Positions 50,964-60,122 of a stretch of 64,000 nt of DNA are shown here, piece by piece. Location: NCBI RefSeq assembly GCF_031846385.1, contig NZ_JAVRHV010000003.1:274842-338841 (forward strand), in the 5' to 3' direction. The translations under genes were made by a program, and so were the position numbers. The notes beneath the pieces were generated by a model. It was given only the letters and a program-made list of their open reading frames with translations, was not told the origin of the DNA and did no database searches. Every line of letters starts with the position of its first letter. Within the stretch, counting starts at the first letter, position 1. The DNA comes from Urechidicola vernalis (GTDB taxonomy: Bacteria > Bacteroidota > Bacteroidia > Flavobacteriales > Flavobacteriaceae).

Positions 50964-53150
50964 ATGGCTACATTAAGATTTAACGCATTAAAGGAGGGGT
51001 TAAATAGAAAACCGATTAAGGTTGAGGAACTTAAAAGAAGGTCTGAAATTTTCGGTGACCATGTTTTTAGCAACCCAAAAATGCGACAATATTTATCTAG
51101 AGAAGCATATTCTAGTGTAATGGACGCTATTGATAAAGGAACTAAAATTGATCGAAAAATAGCAGGAGCAGTTGCAACGGGAATGAAAGAATGGGCCTTG
51201 TCTAAAGGAGCAACTCATTATACTCATTGGTTTCAACCTTTAACAGGATCTACAGCGGAAAAACATGATGCTTTTTTTGAAACTGTAGATTCTAATACCG
51301 CTATAGAAAGATTTGGAGGGAGTGAATTGGTGCAGCAAGAACCGGATGCTTCAAGTTTTCCTCATGGTGGGATTAGGAATACTTTTGAAGCAAGGGGATA
51401 CACTGCATGGGATCCAACTTCTCCAGCTTTCGTTTATGGAACGACTTTATGTATCCCAACAGTTTTTGTTTCTTATACTGGAGAAGCATTAGATTATAAA
51501 ACACCTTTATTAAGAGCATTAAGTGCAGTGGATCAAAATGCAACAGCAATTTGCAAGTATTTTGACAAAAATGTAAAAAAGGTACAATCGTCTTTAGGAT
51601 GGGAACAGGAGTATTTTTTAATTGACAGTTCTTTAGCGGTAGCTAGGCCAGATATTATGTTAACTGGTAGAACCCTTTTAGGGCATTCTTCTGCAAAAGG
51701 ACAACAGTTAGACGATCATTATTTTGGTACAATACCTAGTAGGGCAATGGCCTTTATGCGCGAATTAGAAAAGGAATGTATTTTATTAGGAATCCCTGTA
51801 AAGACACGTCATAATGAGGTGGCTCCAAATCAGTTTGAATTGGCACCTATTTATGAGGAGTCAAACTTGGCGGTAGATCATAATTCACTATTGATGGACA
51901 TAATGCCTAAAATTGCCAAGCGTCATAATTTTAAAGTGTTATTTCATGAAAAACCTTTTGCAAATGTAAATGGCTCTGGTAAGCATAACAACTGGTCTTT
52001 GTCTACAGATTCTGGCGTTAATTTGCTAAGTCCTGGTAAAACTCCAATGAGTAACTTACAGTTTTTAACTTTCTTTATAAATACAATTAAAGCGGTATAT
52101 GATAATGAAGAATTAATGCGTGCAACAATTGCAAGTGCGGGTAATGATCATAGATTAGGGGCAAATGAAGCCCCGCCAGCAATTATTTCCGTATTTATTG
52201 GAGAGCAACTAACGCAAGTTTTAAAAGAGTTGGAAAAAGTTACTAAGGGAAAATTGTCTCCTGAAGAGAAAACAGATTTAAAATTAAATGTAGTAGGTAA
52301 AATACCAGAAATTTTATTAGATAATACAGATAGAAATAGGACATCACCATTTGCATTTACAGGGAACAAATTTGAATTTAGAGGTGTTGGTTCAATGGCC
52401 AATTGCGCAAATCCTATGACGGTTTTAAATACCATCGTTGCAAAACAATTGAAAGAATTTAAAAAGGAAGTAGATGTCTTGATTGATAAAAAAGACATGA
52501 AAAAAGACGATGCTATTTTTAATGTAATTAGAGAATATATCAAAGCTTCAAAAAATATTTTATTTGAAGGAAATGGTTATGGTGCAAAATGGGAAAAAGA
52601 AGCAAAGAAAAGAGGACTGAGTAATAATAAATCGACTCCGGAAGCTTTAAAAGCAAAAATTACGGAGAAGAATATCCGCATTTTTGAAGAAGTAGAAGTG
52701 ATGAACGCTGTTGAAATAAAAGCCAGATATGATATAGAAATTGAAGATTACACAAAGAGAATTCAGATTGAGGGGCGTGTTTTAGGAGATGTAGCTAGAA
52801 ATCATGTGGTGCCGACAGCAATTAAATATCAGAATACATTGATAAAAAATGTGACTGGTTTAAAGGAAATTTTCGGAGCAGATTTTAAAAATCATGCAAG
52901 GGAACAATTGAAATTAATTGAGGCTATTTCTGTGCATATTGAAGGAATTAATTCTCAAGTTGATTTAATGATTGAAGAACGTAAAAAAGCGAATAAACTC
53001 AATGATGCGGAGAAAAAAGCGGACATATATAGTAAAAAGGTAAAACCGTATTTTGAAGCAATTCGTATGCATTGTGATAAGTTAGAGCTAATGATAGATG
53101 ATGAGGTTTGGCCCTTAATTAAATATAGAGAGTTACTATTTACTAGATAA
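50964..53150 (+). CDS. glnN: glutamine synthetase type III
   Basis: 728 residues, the size of GSIII. It has HWFQPLTGSTAEKHDAF, EASSFPHGGIRNTFEARGYTAWD-type segments (here DASSFPHGGIRNTFE), GWEQEYFLID, KTRHNEVAPNQFELAP, NGSGKHNNWSL and NDHRLGANEAPPAI. GSIII enzymes are common in Bacteroidota and often serve ammonium assimilation under nitrogen limits. Divergent from glnA across 202 bases; TATCTTCG at 50937-50944 is a near-consensus -7 box. Confidence 0.96.
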   Translation: MATLRFNALKEGLNRKPIKVEELKRRSEIFGDHVFSNPKMRQYLSREAYSSVMDAIDKGTKIDRKIAGAVATGMKEWALSKGATHYTHWFQPLTGSTAEKHDAFFETVDSNTAIERFGGSELVQQEPDASSFPHGGIRNTFEARGYTAWDPTSPAFVYGTTLCIPTVFVSYTGEALDYKTPLLRALSAVDQNATAICKYFDKNVKKVQSSLGWEQEYFLIDSSLAVARPDIMLTGRTLLGHSSAKGQQLDDHYFGTIPSRAMAFMRELEKECILLGIPVKTRHNEVAPNQFELAPIYEESNLAVDHNSLLMDIMPKIAKRHNFKVLFHEKPFANVNGSGKHNNWSLSTDSGVNLLSPGKTPMSNLQFLTFFINTIKAVYDNEELMRATIASAGNDHRLGANEAPPAIISVFIGEQLTQVLKELEKVTKGKLSPEEKTDLKLNVVGKIPEILLDNTDRNRTSPFAFTGNKFEFRGVGSMANCANPMTVLNTIVAKQLKEFKKEVDVLIDKKDMKKDDAIFNVIREYIKASKNILFEGNGYGAKWEKEAKKRGLSNNKSTPEALKAKITEKNIRIFEEVEVMNAVEIKARYDIEIEDYTKRIQIEGRVLGDVARNHVVPTAIKYQNTLIKNVTGLKEIFGADFKNHAREQLKLIEAISVHIEGINSQVDLMIEERKKANKLNDAEKKADIYSKKVKPYFEAIRMHCDKLELMIDDEVWPLIKYRELLFTR

Positions 53151-53154
53151 TTTA

Positions 53155-53182
53155 AAAATCCTGTCATTCGACAGGATTTCGT
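53155..53182 (+). terminator. terminator of glnN
   Basis: AAATCCTGTC / GACAGGATTT with ATTC loop; short T-rich tail. Confidence 0.75.
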
Positions 53183-53203
53183 ATTTTTAAGAAAAATGTA
53201 TTA

Positions 53204-54487
53204 ATGAAGCATATCAAACTTATTATTTGTCTATTAGTTTTCAATGTAGCCCTTGGGCAAAAATCACTTGATCAATTAGTTAATGAAGTGGATCCAAAAG
53301 TAATCGAGTTAAGACGAGACTTTCATCAATTTCCTGAATTGTCAAATAGAGAATTTAAAACATCTCAGAAAATCGCTTCATATTTGGAAGGGTTAGGAAT
53401 TAAAGTAATCACAAATGTAGCGCATACCGGAGTTATCGGGATTTTAGAAGGAGATGGAGAAGGACCTGTTGTTGCATTGAGAGCAGATATGGATGCTTTG
53501 CCGGTAACGGAACGTGTTGACTTACCATTTGCGTCAAAAGAAATAAGTGAGTACAATGGGGTTTCATCTGGAGTAATGCATGCCTGTGGACATGATACCC
53601 ATGTGGCAATGCTTTTAGGTGCGGCAGAAATTCTTTCAAAAATGAAGGCTGATTTAAAAGGAACCGTAAAATTCATATTTCAACCTGCGGAAGAAGGAGT
53701 GCCACCAGGTGAAGAAGGAGGAGCAAAACTTATGGTTGAAGTAGGGGCGTTGAAAAATCCAGATGTAGATGTAATTTTTGGAATCCATATTGACGCTTTT
53801 ATAGAAGTAGGAAAAATAGGGTATAAGCCTGGAGGAATAATGGCAGAAGCGCAACGATTTGAAATTGAAGTTCAAGGAAAGCAATCTCATGGAGCAAGCC
53901 CATGGTCCGGAGTAGATCCAATAGTTATATCTGCTCAAATTATTAACGGACTTCAAACCATCATTAGCAGGGATACTGAATTAACGAAAGAGGCGGCGGT
54001 AATTACTGTTGGAATGATTCAAGGTGGTTTAAGATATAATATAATTCCAGAAAATGTAAAAATGATAGGTACTATAAGGACGTTAGATGAAGAGATGAAA
54101 CTGAAAATTAATTCATTAATGGAAAAACGGGTCAAATCAATAAGTCAAGCTTTTGGAGGAGATGCAACAATAGAATTTAGTACTACAGCGCCATTAACTT
54201 ATAATCATTTAGAATTAACATCATATGCGGTTCCGGTATTAAATGAAAATATTGGCGATGAAAATGTGATGATTATTGATGCCATTACGGGAGCTGAAGA
54301 TTTTTCTTATTTTCAGAAAGAAGTTCCTGGGTTTTATTTTTTTGTTGGTGGTCGGAATCCAAATGTTGAAATTGATAAGATTGCAGATCATCATACACCA
54401 GATTTTTATATTGATGAAGCAGGTATGAAAACAGGTGTTCGGTCTTTTGTGTCGTTAACCTTAGATTATTTGAATAATGCCGAATAA
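53204..54487 (+). CDS. exported M20D amidohydrolase
   Basis: 427 residues with a signal peptide (to VALGQ). M20D motifs: HQFPELSNREFKTS, ALRADMDALPV, MHACGHDTHVAMLLGAA, FQPAEEG and a late GAEDFSYF. The family includes hippurate, N-acetyl-amino-acid and IAA-amino acid hydrolases; here the enzyme is exported, so it likely deacylates amino acids or peptides in the periplasm. Substrate not certain. Confidence 0.92.
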   Translation: MKHIKLIICLLVFNVALGQKSLDQLVNEVDPKVIELRRDFHQFPELSNREFKTSQKIASYLEGLGIKVITNVAHTGVIGILEGDGEGPVVALRADMDALPVTERVDLPFASKEISEYNGVSSGVMHACGHDTHVAMLLGAAEILSKMKADLKGTVKFIFQPAEEGVPPGEEGGAKLMVEVGALKNPDVDVIFGIHIDAFIEVGKIGYKPGGIMAEAQRFEIEVQGKQSHGASPWSGVDPIVISAQIINGLQTIISRDTELTKEAAVITVGMIQGGLRYNIIPENVKMIGTIRTLDEEMKLKINSLMEKRVKSISQAFGGDATIEFSTTAPLTYNHLELTSYAVPVLNENIGDENVMIIDAITGAEDFSYFQKEVPGFYFFVGGRNPNVEIDKIADHHTPDFYIDEAGMKTGVRSFVSLTLDYLNNAE

Positions 54488-54491
54488 ATAG

Positions 54492-54521
54492 TTTGTTTTT
54501 CTGAATTGATGATTATTTTTG
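54492..54521 (+). promoter_or_regulatory. promoter of purM
   Basis: TTTG at 54492-54495 and TATTTTTG at 54514-54521 with an 18-base spacer; 25 bases before the start codon. Confidence 0.7.
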
Positions 54522-54546
54522 CACCACAACACAAGTTACAATAAAT

Positions 54547-55728
54547 ATGAGTTCAGAAATTAGTAAGAGGTATAGTCAAAGAGGTGTATCCGCTTCAAAA
54601 GAGGATGTACACAATGCGATTAAAAATGTAGATAAAGGATTATTTCCTCAGGCTTTCTGTAAAATTGTTCCAGATTACCTTACTAACGATAGTGATTATT
54701 GTTTGATTATGCATGCTGATGGAGCAGGTACAAAATCTTCTTTGGCTTATATGTATTGGAAAGAAACAGGAGACATTTCTGTTTGGAAAGGGATTGCACA
54801 AGATGCCCTAATCATGAATATTGATGATTTATTATGTGTAGGTGCTACAGATAACATCATGTTGTCTTCAACTATTGGTAGAAATAAAAATCTAATTCCA
54901 GGAGAAGTTATTTCAGCAATTATTAATGGAACTGAAGAATTAATTTTTGATTTAAAATCTTTTGGAGTTGAAATTCATTCAACTGGAGGAGAAACAGCAG
55001 ATGTTGGAGATTTAGTCAGAACTATAATTGTTGATTCTACGGTTACGGCTCGCATGAAACGTTCAGAAGTAATTGATAATGCAAACATAAAAGAGGGTGA
55101 CATTATTGTAGGCCTAGAATCTTTTGGGCAAGCAAGTTATGAAACAGAATACAATGGTGGAATGGGAAGTAATGGATTAACTTCTGCCCGTCATGATGTG
55201 TTTGATAAATATTTAGCGGCAAAATATCCAGAAAGTTTTGATGCTGCTGTTCCTGAAGATTTAGTGTATTCAGGTAAAACGAAATTGACCGATGGGGTAG
55301 AAAATTCTCCAATAGATGCAGGTAAGCTAGTGTTGTCGCCAACAAGAACTTATGCACCTATTATAAAAACTATTCTAGAGAAATATAATTCTGATGATCT
55401 GCATGGTATGGTTCACTGTAGCGGAGGTGCTCAGACTAAAATATTGCATTTTGTAAATAATCTTCACATTGTTAAAGACAATATGTTTGATGTTCCTCCA
55501 CTATTTAAATTAATTCAAGAACAGTCAAGCACAGATTGGAAAGAAATGTACCAAGTGTTTAATTGTGGGCATAGAATGGAGTTATATGTAAATCCATCAA
55601 TTGCAGAAGATATCATCGAAATTTCAAAGTCATACAATGTAGATGCAAAAGTAATTGGAAGGGTTGAAAAATCTTATTCAAAAAAATTAACAATAAAAAG
55701 TGAGTTTGGCACGTTTTTTTATGAGTAA
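54547..55728 (+). CDS. purM: phosphoribosylformylglycinamidine cyclo-ligase
   Basis: 393 residues of the AIR synthase family: KRYSQRGVSASKEDVHNAI at the start, HADGAGTKSSLAY, WKGIAQDALIMNIDDLLCVGAT (metal and ATP site), STGGETADVGD, and the C-terminal HCSGGAQTKIL. It makes AIR in purine synthesis. It is longer than enterobacterial PurM, as in other Bacteroidota. The DUF3078 gene begins directly at its stop. Confidence 0.9.
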   Translation: MSSEISKRYSQRGVSASKEDVHNAIKNVDKGLFPQAFCKIVPDYLTNDSDYCLIMHADGAGTKSSLAYMYWKETGDISVWKGIAQDALIMNIDDLLCVGATDNIMLSSTIGRNKNLIPGEVISAIINGTEELIFDLKSFGVEIHSTGGETADVGDLVRTIIVDSTVTARMKRSEVIDNANIKEGDIIVGLESFGQASYETEYNGGMGSNGLTSARHDVFDKYLAAKYPESFDAAVPEDLVYSGKTKLTDGVENSPIDAGKLVLSPTRTYAPIIKTILEKYNSDDLHGMVHCSGGAQTKILHFVNNLHIVKDNMFDVPPLFKLIQEQSSTDWKEMYQVFNCGHRMELYVNPSIAEDIIEISKSYNVDAKVIGRVEKSYSKKLTIKSEFGTFFYE

Positions 55729-56769
55729 ATGAGAATCCTAAACCTTACGATGAAACAACTTTTTTTAATTCCATTATTCTTATTGTGTATTGTTGGCAAT
55801 GCGCAAAAAGATTCCATTAAAGTTAAAGATATTGAAACCGACAGTATTTATACGATTGCCCTAAAAGACTTAGTTAAAGGTTTTGATGAAGATATTGTTG
55901 AGGAGTCCATTGCAACTTGGTTTCGGAAGAATAGATTGGGTCTAGATATAAGTGAGGTTGCATTTGTAAATTGGAATACAGGAGGTACCAATTCCGTATC
56001 AGGTTTGTTTAGTGGTGAGTTTGAGAGAAATTTTAAAAAAAGTTACACAGTTTGGAATAACCGTTTAGTGGCTAGGATAGGATTGAACAATCAAGCGGAT
56101 AGAGGTCTAAGAAAAACAGATGATTCGTTCGAGTTTTATTCTACTTTTGGGTATAGAAAAGATACAATTTCAAATTGGTATTCTTCTGCGAACTTAAGTT
56201 TTAAAACGCAATTAGCTCCTGGATATTCTTATAACGGTGATGAAAGAAAATTGATATCAAACATAATGGCGCCAGCATATCTATTTGTTGGAGTTGGAAC
56301 TATATACAGTCATGATTTGCATCGTTTTACTGCATATATCTCTCCTTTAACCTTAAAATCCACATTTGTTCTTGACCAAGAATTGGCCAATTTAGGTTCT
56401 TTTGGAGTAGATCCAGCTATTTATGACGAAGATGGTAATCTAATTAAAGAAGGAAAAAAAACAAGAGAAGAGGTTGGTATTCTGCTTTCAAGTACATTCG
56501 AAAGAGAAGTTTTTAGAAATGTAATGTTTCGAAATATTATGAGTTTCTATACTGATTACATAAATAATTTTGGAAATGTTGATATCGATTGGGAGTTGAA
56601 CTTTGATTTTAAGGTAAACGATTTTATTCGTGCTGTTTTTGGATCACATATAAAATATGATGACGACGTTAAAATTACCGAAAAGATTGATGATGAAGAA
56701 GTTCAGGTGTCAGGTGCAAAAGTGCAATGGAAACAGTTGCTTGGTGTTGGTGTGGTCTATGATTTCTAG
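55729..56769 (+). CDS. DUF3078 outer membrane-type protein
   Basis: 346 residues; the internal ATG at 55750 puts a signal peptide (MKQLFLIPLFLLCIVGNAQ) at the very start and may be the true one. The DUF3078 signature is WFRKNRLGLDISEVAFVNWNTGGTNSVSG, after which come alternating beta strands with many aromatic residues, ending VVYDF. That ending (final Phe) suggests an outer membrane barrel. The function is unknown. Confidence 0.85.
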   Translation: MRILNLTMKQLFLIPLFLLCIVGNAQKDSIKVKDIETDSIYTIALKDLVKGFDEDIVEESIATWFRKNRLGLDISEVAFVNWNTGGTNSVSGLFSGEFERNFKKSYTVWNNRLVARIGLNNQADRGLRKTDDSFEFYSTFGYRKDTISNWYSSANLSFKTQLAPGYSYNGDERKLISNIMAPAYLFVGVGTIYSHDLHRFTAYISPLTLKSTFVLDQELANLGSFGVDPAIYDEDGNLIKEGKKTREEVGILLSSTFEREVFRNVMFRNIMSFYTDYINNFGNVDIDWELNFDFKVNDFIRAVFGSHIKYDDDVKITEKIDDEEVQVSGAKVQWKQLLGVGVVYDF

Positions 56770-56837
56770 GGCTGTAGAATTATTCTTATCTTAGTTTCTT
56801 AAGACATAAGAATTTCGATTAACTCATTTATAATTCT

Positions 56838-56845
56838 TAAATTTG
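56838..56845 (+). promoter_or_regulatory. -7 element of prfA
   Basis: TAAATTTG, 20 bases before the start codon. Confidence 0.5.
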
Positions 56846-56865
56846 TCACTACAAAAAAGAAGACG

Positions 56866-57942
56866 ATGCTAGATAAATTACAATTCGTAAAACAGCGATT
56901 TGATGAGGTTTCAGACCTTATTATTCAGCCAGATATTATCATGGACCAAAAGCGCTATGTGAAGCTCAATAAGGAGTATAAGGATTTGAGCAGTATGGTT
57001 GAAAAAATTAAGGAATATGAATCTTTGTTAGATAACATTGCGGAGGCTAAAGAAATCATATCTGATGGTTCTGATCCAGAAATGACCGAAATGGCGAAGA
57101 TGGAAATGGATGAAGCGAATGAATCAATTCCAAAATTAGAAGAGGAGATTAAGTTTATGCTGATTCCTAAGGATCCGGAAGATGCTAAGAACGTAATTGT
57201 AGAGATTAGAGCGGGTACTGGAGGTGATGAGGCAAGTATTTTTGCAGGTGATTTATACAGAATGTATACTAAGTATTGTTCTGATAAAGGATGGTCTACC
57301 GAGGTAGAGAATATGAATGAAGGAACTTCCGGAGGGTTTAAAGAAATTATTTTCAGCGTAAACGGTCCTGATGTTTATGGAGAAATGAAATTTGAATCAG
57401 GAGTCCATCGTGTACAGCGTGTCCCACAAACAGAAACTCAAGGTCGTGTGCATACGAGTGCAGCAACTGTAATCGTATTGCCTGAGGCAGAAGAATTCGA
57501 TATTGAATTAGATATGAAAGAAGTGCGAATTGAGCGTACTACTTCAACGGGACCTGGAGGGCAATCGGTGAATACGACGTATTCTGCAATTAAATTACAT
57601 CACGAGCCAACTGGAATGATTGTAAGTTGTCAAGATCAAAAGTCATCTCATAAAAACTTAGAAAAAGCGATTAAAGTATTGCGCTCTCGTTTATACGAAA
57701 TGGAATTGGCTAAGAAATTAGCAGCGGATTCTGCAAAGCGAAAAAGTATGGTTTCAAGTGGAGATAGATCCGCAAAGATTAGAACTTATAACTATCCACA
57801 AGGGCGTGTAACGGAGCATAGAATCGGATTAACCTTATATGATTTGCAAAATGTAATAAATGGAGATATTCATAAGATTATTGAAGAATTGAAGTTAGCT
57901 GAGAATACAGAGAAGTTGAAAGAATTAGGAGAAATGCTTTAA
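56866..57942 (+). CDS. prfA: peptide chain release factor 1
   Basis: 358 residues, normal RF1 length. The stop-codon reading tripeptide is PQT (VQRVPQTETQG), the RF1 type PxT; the catalytic GGQ is in GPGGQSVNTT. N-terminal coiled helices and the C-terminal TEHRIGLTLYDL complete the family pattern. It ends translation at UAA and UAG. Confidence 0.97.
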   Translation: MLDKLQFVKQRFDEVSDLIIQPDIIMDQKRYVKLNKEYKDLSSMVEKIKEYESLLDNIAEAKEIISDGSDPEMTEMAKMEMDEANESIPKLEEEIKFMLIPKDPEDAKNVIVEIRAGTGGDEASIFAGDLYRMYTKYCSDKGWSTEVENMNEGTSGGFKEIIFSVNGPDVYGEMKFESGVHRVQRVPQTETQGRVHTSAATVIVLPEAEEFDIELDMKEVRIERTTSTGPGGQSVNTTYSAIKLHHEPTGMIVSCQDQKSSHKNLEKAIKVLRSRLYEMELAKKLAADSAKRKSMVSSGDRSAKIRTYNYPQGRVTEHRIGLTLYDLQNVINGDIHKIIEELKLAENTEKLKELGEML

Positions 57943-57968
57943 TGCTCTTTTCGAAATATTAATAAAAT

Positions 57969-57996
57969 ACCCAAAACAATTGTTTTGGGTTTTTTA
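57969..57996 (+). terminator. terminator of prfA
   Basis: ACCCAAAACAA / TTGTTTTGGGT followed by a run of T. Confidence 0.88.
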
Positions 57997-58016
57997 ATTT
58001 CTTCAATTACCATCAA

Positions 58017-58763
58017 TTATTTCTGATACCAATCTCTTAGTCTAACTTCTATTTGGTTGTTTTTAGAGTTTACGATTTCTTTAAATTTCTCTACATCAGA
58101 AAAATCTGGTTTACCTCTGAAATGAAATGGATACACAATTTTTGGTTGGAATTCAAGGACCGCATCGGCAGCTTGGTTGATATCCATTGTATACGGTAGA
58201 TTCATACAAATAAATGCAATATCTATATCTCTTAGGTTTCTCATTTCGGGAATGTCTTCTGTATCTCCAGAAATATACATATTCTTGCCGGCCACGTTAA
58301 TAATATATCCATTTCCTCGTCCTTTTGGGTGTCTAGAGTCTTCGGTTTCTGGTAGGTTATACATTGGGGTTGCAGTAATGTAGAAATCAAGACGGTGAAC
58401 GCTTTGGTCATTGTTTAAGATAGTAAGTTTTGGTTTATATGCTTCCGGCAATTTATCAGCGACCGCTTGAGGTACAATGAACTGTGTCTTTTTTGTGTCC
58501 AGGCCATCTAGTGTTTTCTGATTTAGATGATCTCCATGAATGTCTGTAATTAGTATGATATCTGCATTCGGAAGGTTTTTAAATTTTTCTGAACCACCGT
58601 ATGGATCGATATACATTGTTTTGTTATTAAATTGAATAGCCAATGTTCCATGTGTAATTGGATGAATGGTAATAGTTCCTTCGGATGTAGGAATATTATC
58701 TTGGGCACTTAAAGATGTGGTTACAAAAGTTAATGCAAGTAATGATAAGAAGTAATTTTTCAT
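58017..58763 (-). CDS. exported MBL-fold metallohydrolase
   Basis: 248 residues from the ATG at 58763, which gives a proper signal peptide (to SLSAQD). The metallo-beta-lactamase fold has a degenerate first motif, TDIHGDHLN, in place of THxHxDH (Asp and His still present), then a GNGYIINVAGKNMYISGDTED strand and a final YPFHFRG. It resembles UlaG-like/YtkL-type hydrolases. Substrate unknown; an exported zinc hydrolase. Confidence 0.85.
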   Translation of the reverse strand: MKNYFLSLLALTFVTTSLSAQDNIPTSEGTITIHPITHGTLAIQFNNKTMYIDPYGGSEKFKNLPNADIILITDIHGDHLNQKTLDGLDTKKTQFIVPQAVADKLPEAYKPKLTILNNDQSVHRLDFYITATPMYNLPETEDSRHPKGRGNGYIINVAGKNMYISGDTEDIPEMRNLRDIDIAFICMNLPYTMDINQAADAVLEFQPKIVYPFHFRGKPDFSDVEKFKEIVNSKNNQIEVRLRDWYQK

Positions 58764-58795
58764 AATTAGAAATTTAAATATCCAAATATAAAACA

Positions 58796-58826
58796 AAAAG
58801 CCCTGAACTTTCGTTCAGGGCTTTCG
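58796..58826 (-). terminator. terminator of the thrS-rplT operon
   Basis: AAAGCCCTGAAC / GTTCAGGGCTTT with a four-base loop; T run on the minus strand after rplT. Confidence 0.88.
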
Positions 58827-58849
58827 TTATAAGCAAGTTATTCAACTAT

Positions 58850-59194
58850 TTATTTTACTTTCTCAACAACTGCCTTAAATGCATCTGGGTGATTCATAGC
58901 TAAATCTGCAAGAACCTTACGATTCAATTCAATGTTATTAGCTTTTACTTTACCCATAAACTGAGAATAAGACATTCCATGTAAACGAGCACCAGCGTTA
59001 ATACGTTGGATCCATAATGCACGGAAATTTCTTTTATTGTTTTTACGGTCACGGTATGCATACTGCATTCCTTTTTCAACCGCATTTTTTGCTACTGTAT
59101 AAACGTTTTTTCTACGTCCAAAGTAACCTTTTGCTTGCTTCAATATCTTTTTTCTCTTAGCTCTTGAAGCAACTGAATTTACTGATCTTGGCAT
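58850..59194 (-). CDS. rplT: 50S ribosomal protein L20
   Basis: 114 residues, very basic: MPRSVNSVASRAKRKKILK, KGYFGRRKNVYTVAK, RDRKNNKRNFRALWIQRINA and MNHPDAFKAVVEKVK. It binds 23S rRNA in early assembly. Last gene of thrS-infC-rpmI-rplT. Confidence 0.97.
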   Translation of the reverse strand: MPRSVNSVASRAKRKKILKQAKGYFGRRKNVYTVAKNAVEKGMQYAYRDRKNNKRNFRALWIQRINAGARLHGMSYSQFMGKVKANNIELNRKVLADLAMNHPDAFKAVVEKVK

Positions 59195-59283
59195 AATTCA
59201 ATGTTTTTATTTTATAATGGGCGGCCTAAATATATTCTAGACTCTTATACGAGCACCATTACATGGTTAAAAATTCCTAACTT

Positions 59284-59481
59284 CTATTTCAAAGTTAATT
59301 GTTGTAAGATGTTACTCTTGTCAGATTTGTGTACCAAACCATCGTGAGTAAGTCTTAGCTTACGCTTTTTAGATTTTTTTGTCAAAATATGACTCTTAAA
59401 AGCATGCTTTCTTTTGATTTTTCCAGAACCAGTCAACTTAAAACGTTTCTTGGCACTAGATTTTGTTTTCATTTTAGGCAT
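59284..59481 (-). CDS. rpmI: 50S ribosomal protein L35
   Basis: 65 residues, highly basic: MPKMKTKSSAKKRFKLTGSG, HILTKKSKKRKLRL. Between infC and rplT, with an 89-base gap to rplT. Confidence 0.97.
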   Translation of the reverse strand: MPKMKTKSSAKKRFKLTGSGKIKRKHAFKSHILTKKSKKRKLRLTHDGLVHKSDKSNILQQLTLK

Positions 59482-59540
59482 TTCTCTTCGTTTTTATCTT
59501 GCTTAATATCTTTATGCTGAAAGTTTTTCAGCATCCTTTT

Positions 59541-60101
59541 TTATTTTTTCTTAGGAGCGATGTACATAATCATACGCTTCCCTTCTAATTTTGGCATTTG
59601 TTCAACTTTACCATATTCTTCTAACTCTTGCGCTAGTTTTAATAGTAAAATTTGTCCTTGATCTTTATAAATAATAGATCTACCTTTAAAGAATACGAAA
59701 GCTTTTAATTTAGCACCGTCTTCTAAAAACTTAATTGCGTGTTTCTTTTTAAACTCGTAATCATGTTCATCAGTCTGAGGTCCAAAACGAATTTCTTTTA
59801 CAACTACTTTAGTTGCTTTCGCTTTTTGAGCTTTCTCTCTTTTCTTTTGTTCGTATAAAAACTTTTTATAGTCAATAACTTTACATACAGGTGGAACTGC
59901 TTTTGGTGATATCTCTACCAAATCCAACTCTTGCTCTCTAGCAATAGCTTTCGCTTTTGCTAATGGGTAAACACCTATTTCAACATTGTCCCCTACTAGG
60001 CGGACTTCATCAACAAACTTAATGTTATCATTAATTCTGTGTTGATCTTCTTTGATGACTCTCCAAGGCTTTCTAGGTCCTCTTCTTCTACGTATTGCTA
60101 T
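59541..60101 (-). CDS. infC: translation initiation factor IF-3 with an ATA start codon
   Basis: 186 residues if started at ATA (60099-60101), giving an N terminus AIRRRRGPRKPW after the initiator, as in flavobacterial IF3. The frame has no ATG, GTG or TTG between the thrS stop (60123) and a TTG at residue 59, where two-thirds of the N-terminal domain would be lost, so the rare start is required. Motifs include VRLVGDNVEIGVYPL, DLVEISPKAVPPVCKVIDYKKF and KEIRFGPQTDEHDYEFK. IF3 rejects non-standard start codons, so use of AUA allows it to limit its own synthesis. Confidence 0.93.
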   Translation of the reverse strand: MAIRRRRGPRKPWRVIKEDQHRINDNIKFVDEVRLVGDNVEIGVYPLAKAKAIAREQELDLVEISPKAVPPVCKVIDYKKFLYEQKKREKAQKAKATKVVVKEIRFGPQTDEHDYEFKKKHAIKFLEDGAKLKAFVFFKGRSIIYKDQGQILLLKLAQELEEYGKVEQMPKLEGKRMIMYIAPKKK

Positions 60102-60122
60102 GGCTGTAAAATTTAAATTAAA

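Noticed and set aside
56782..56813. Inverted repeat ATTCTTAT / ATAAGAAT after the DUF3078 gene as a terminator
   Set aside because: AT-only arms, a long loop and no T run; too weak to call.
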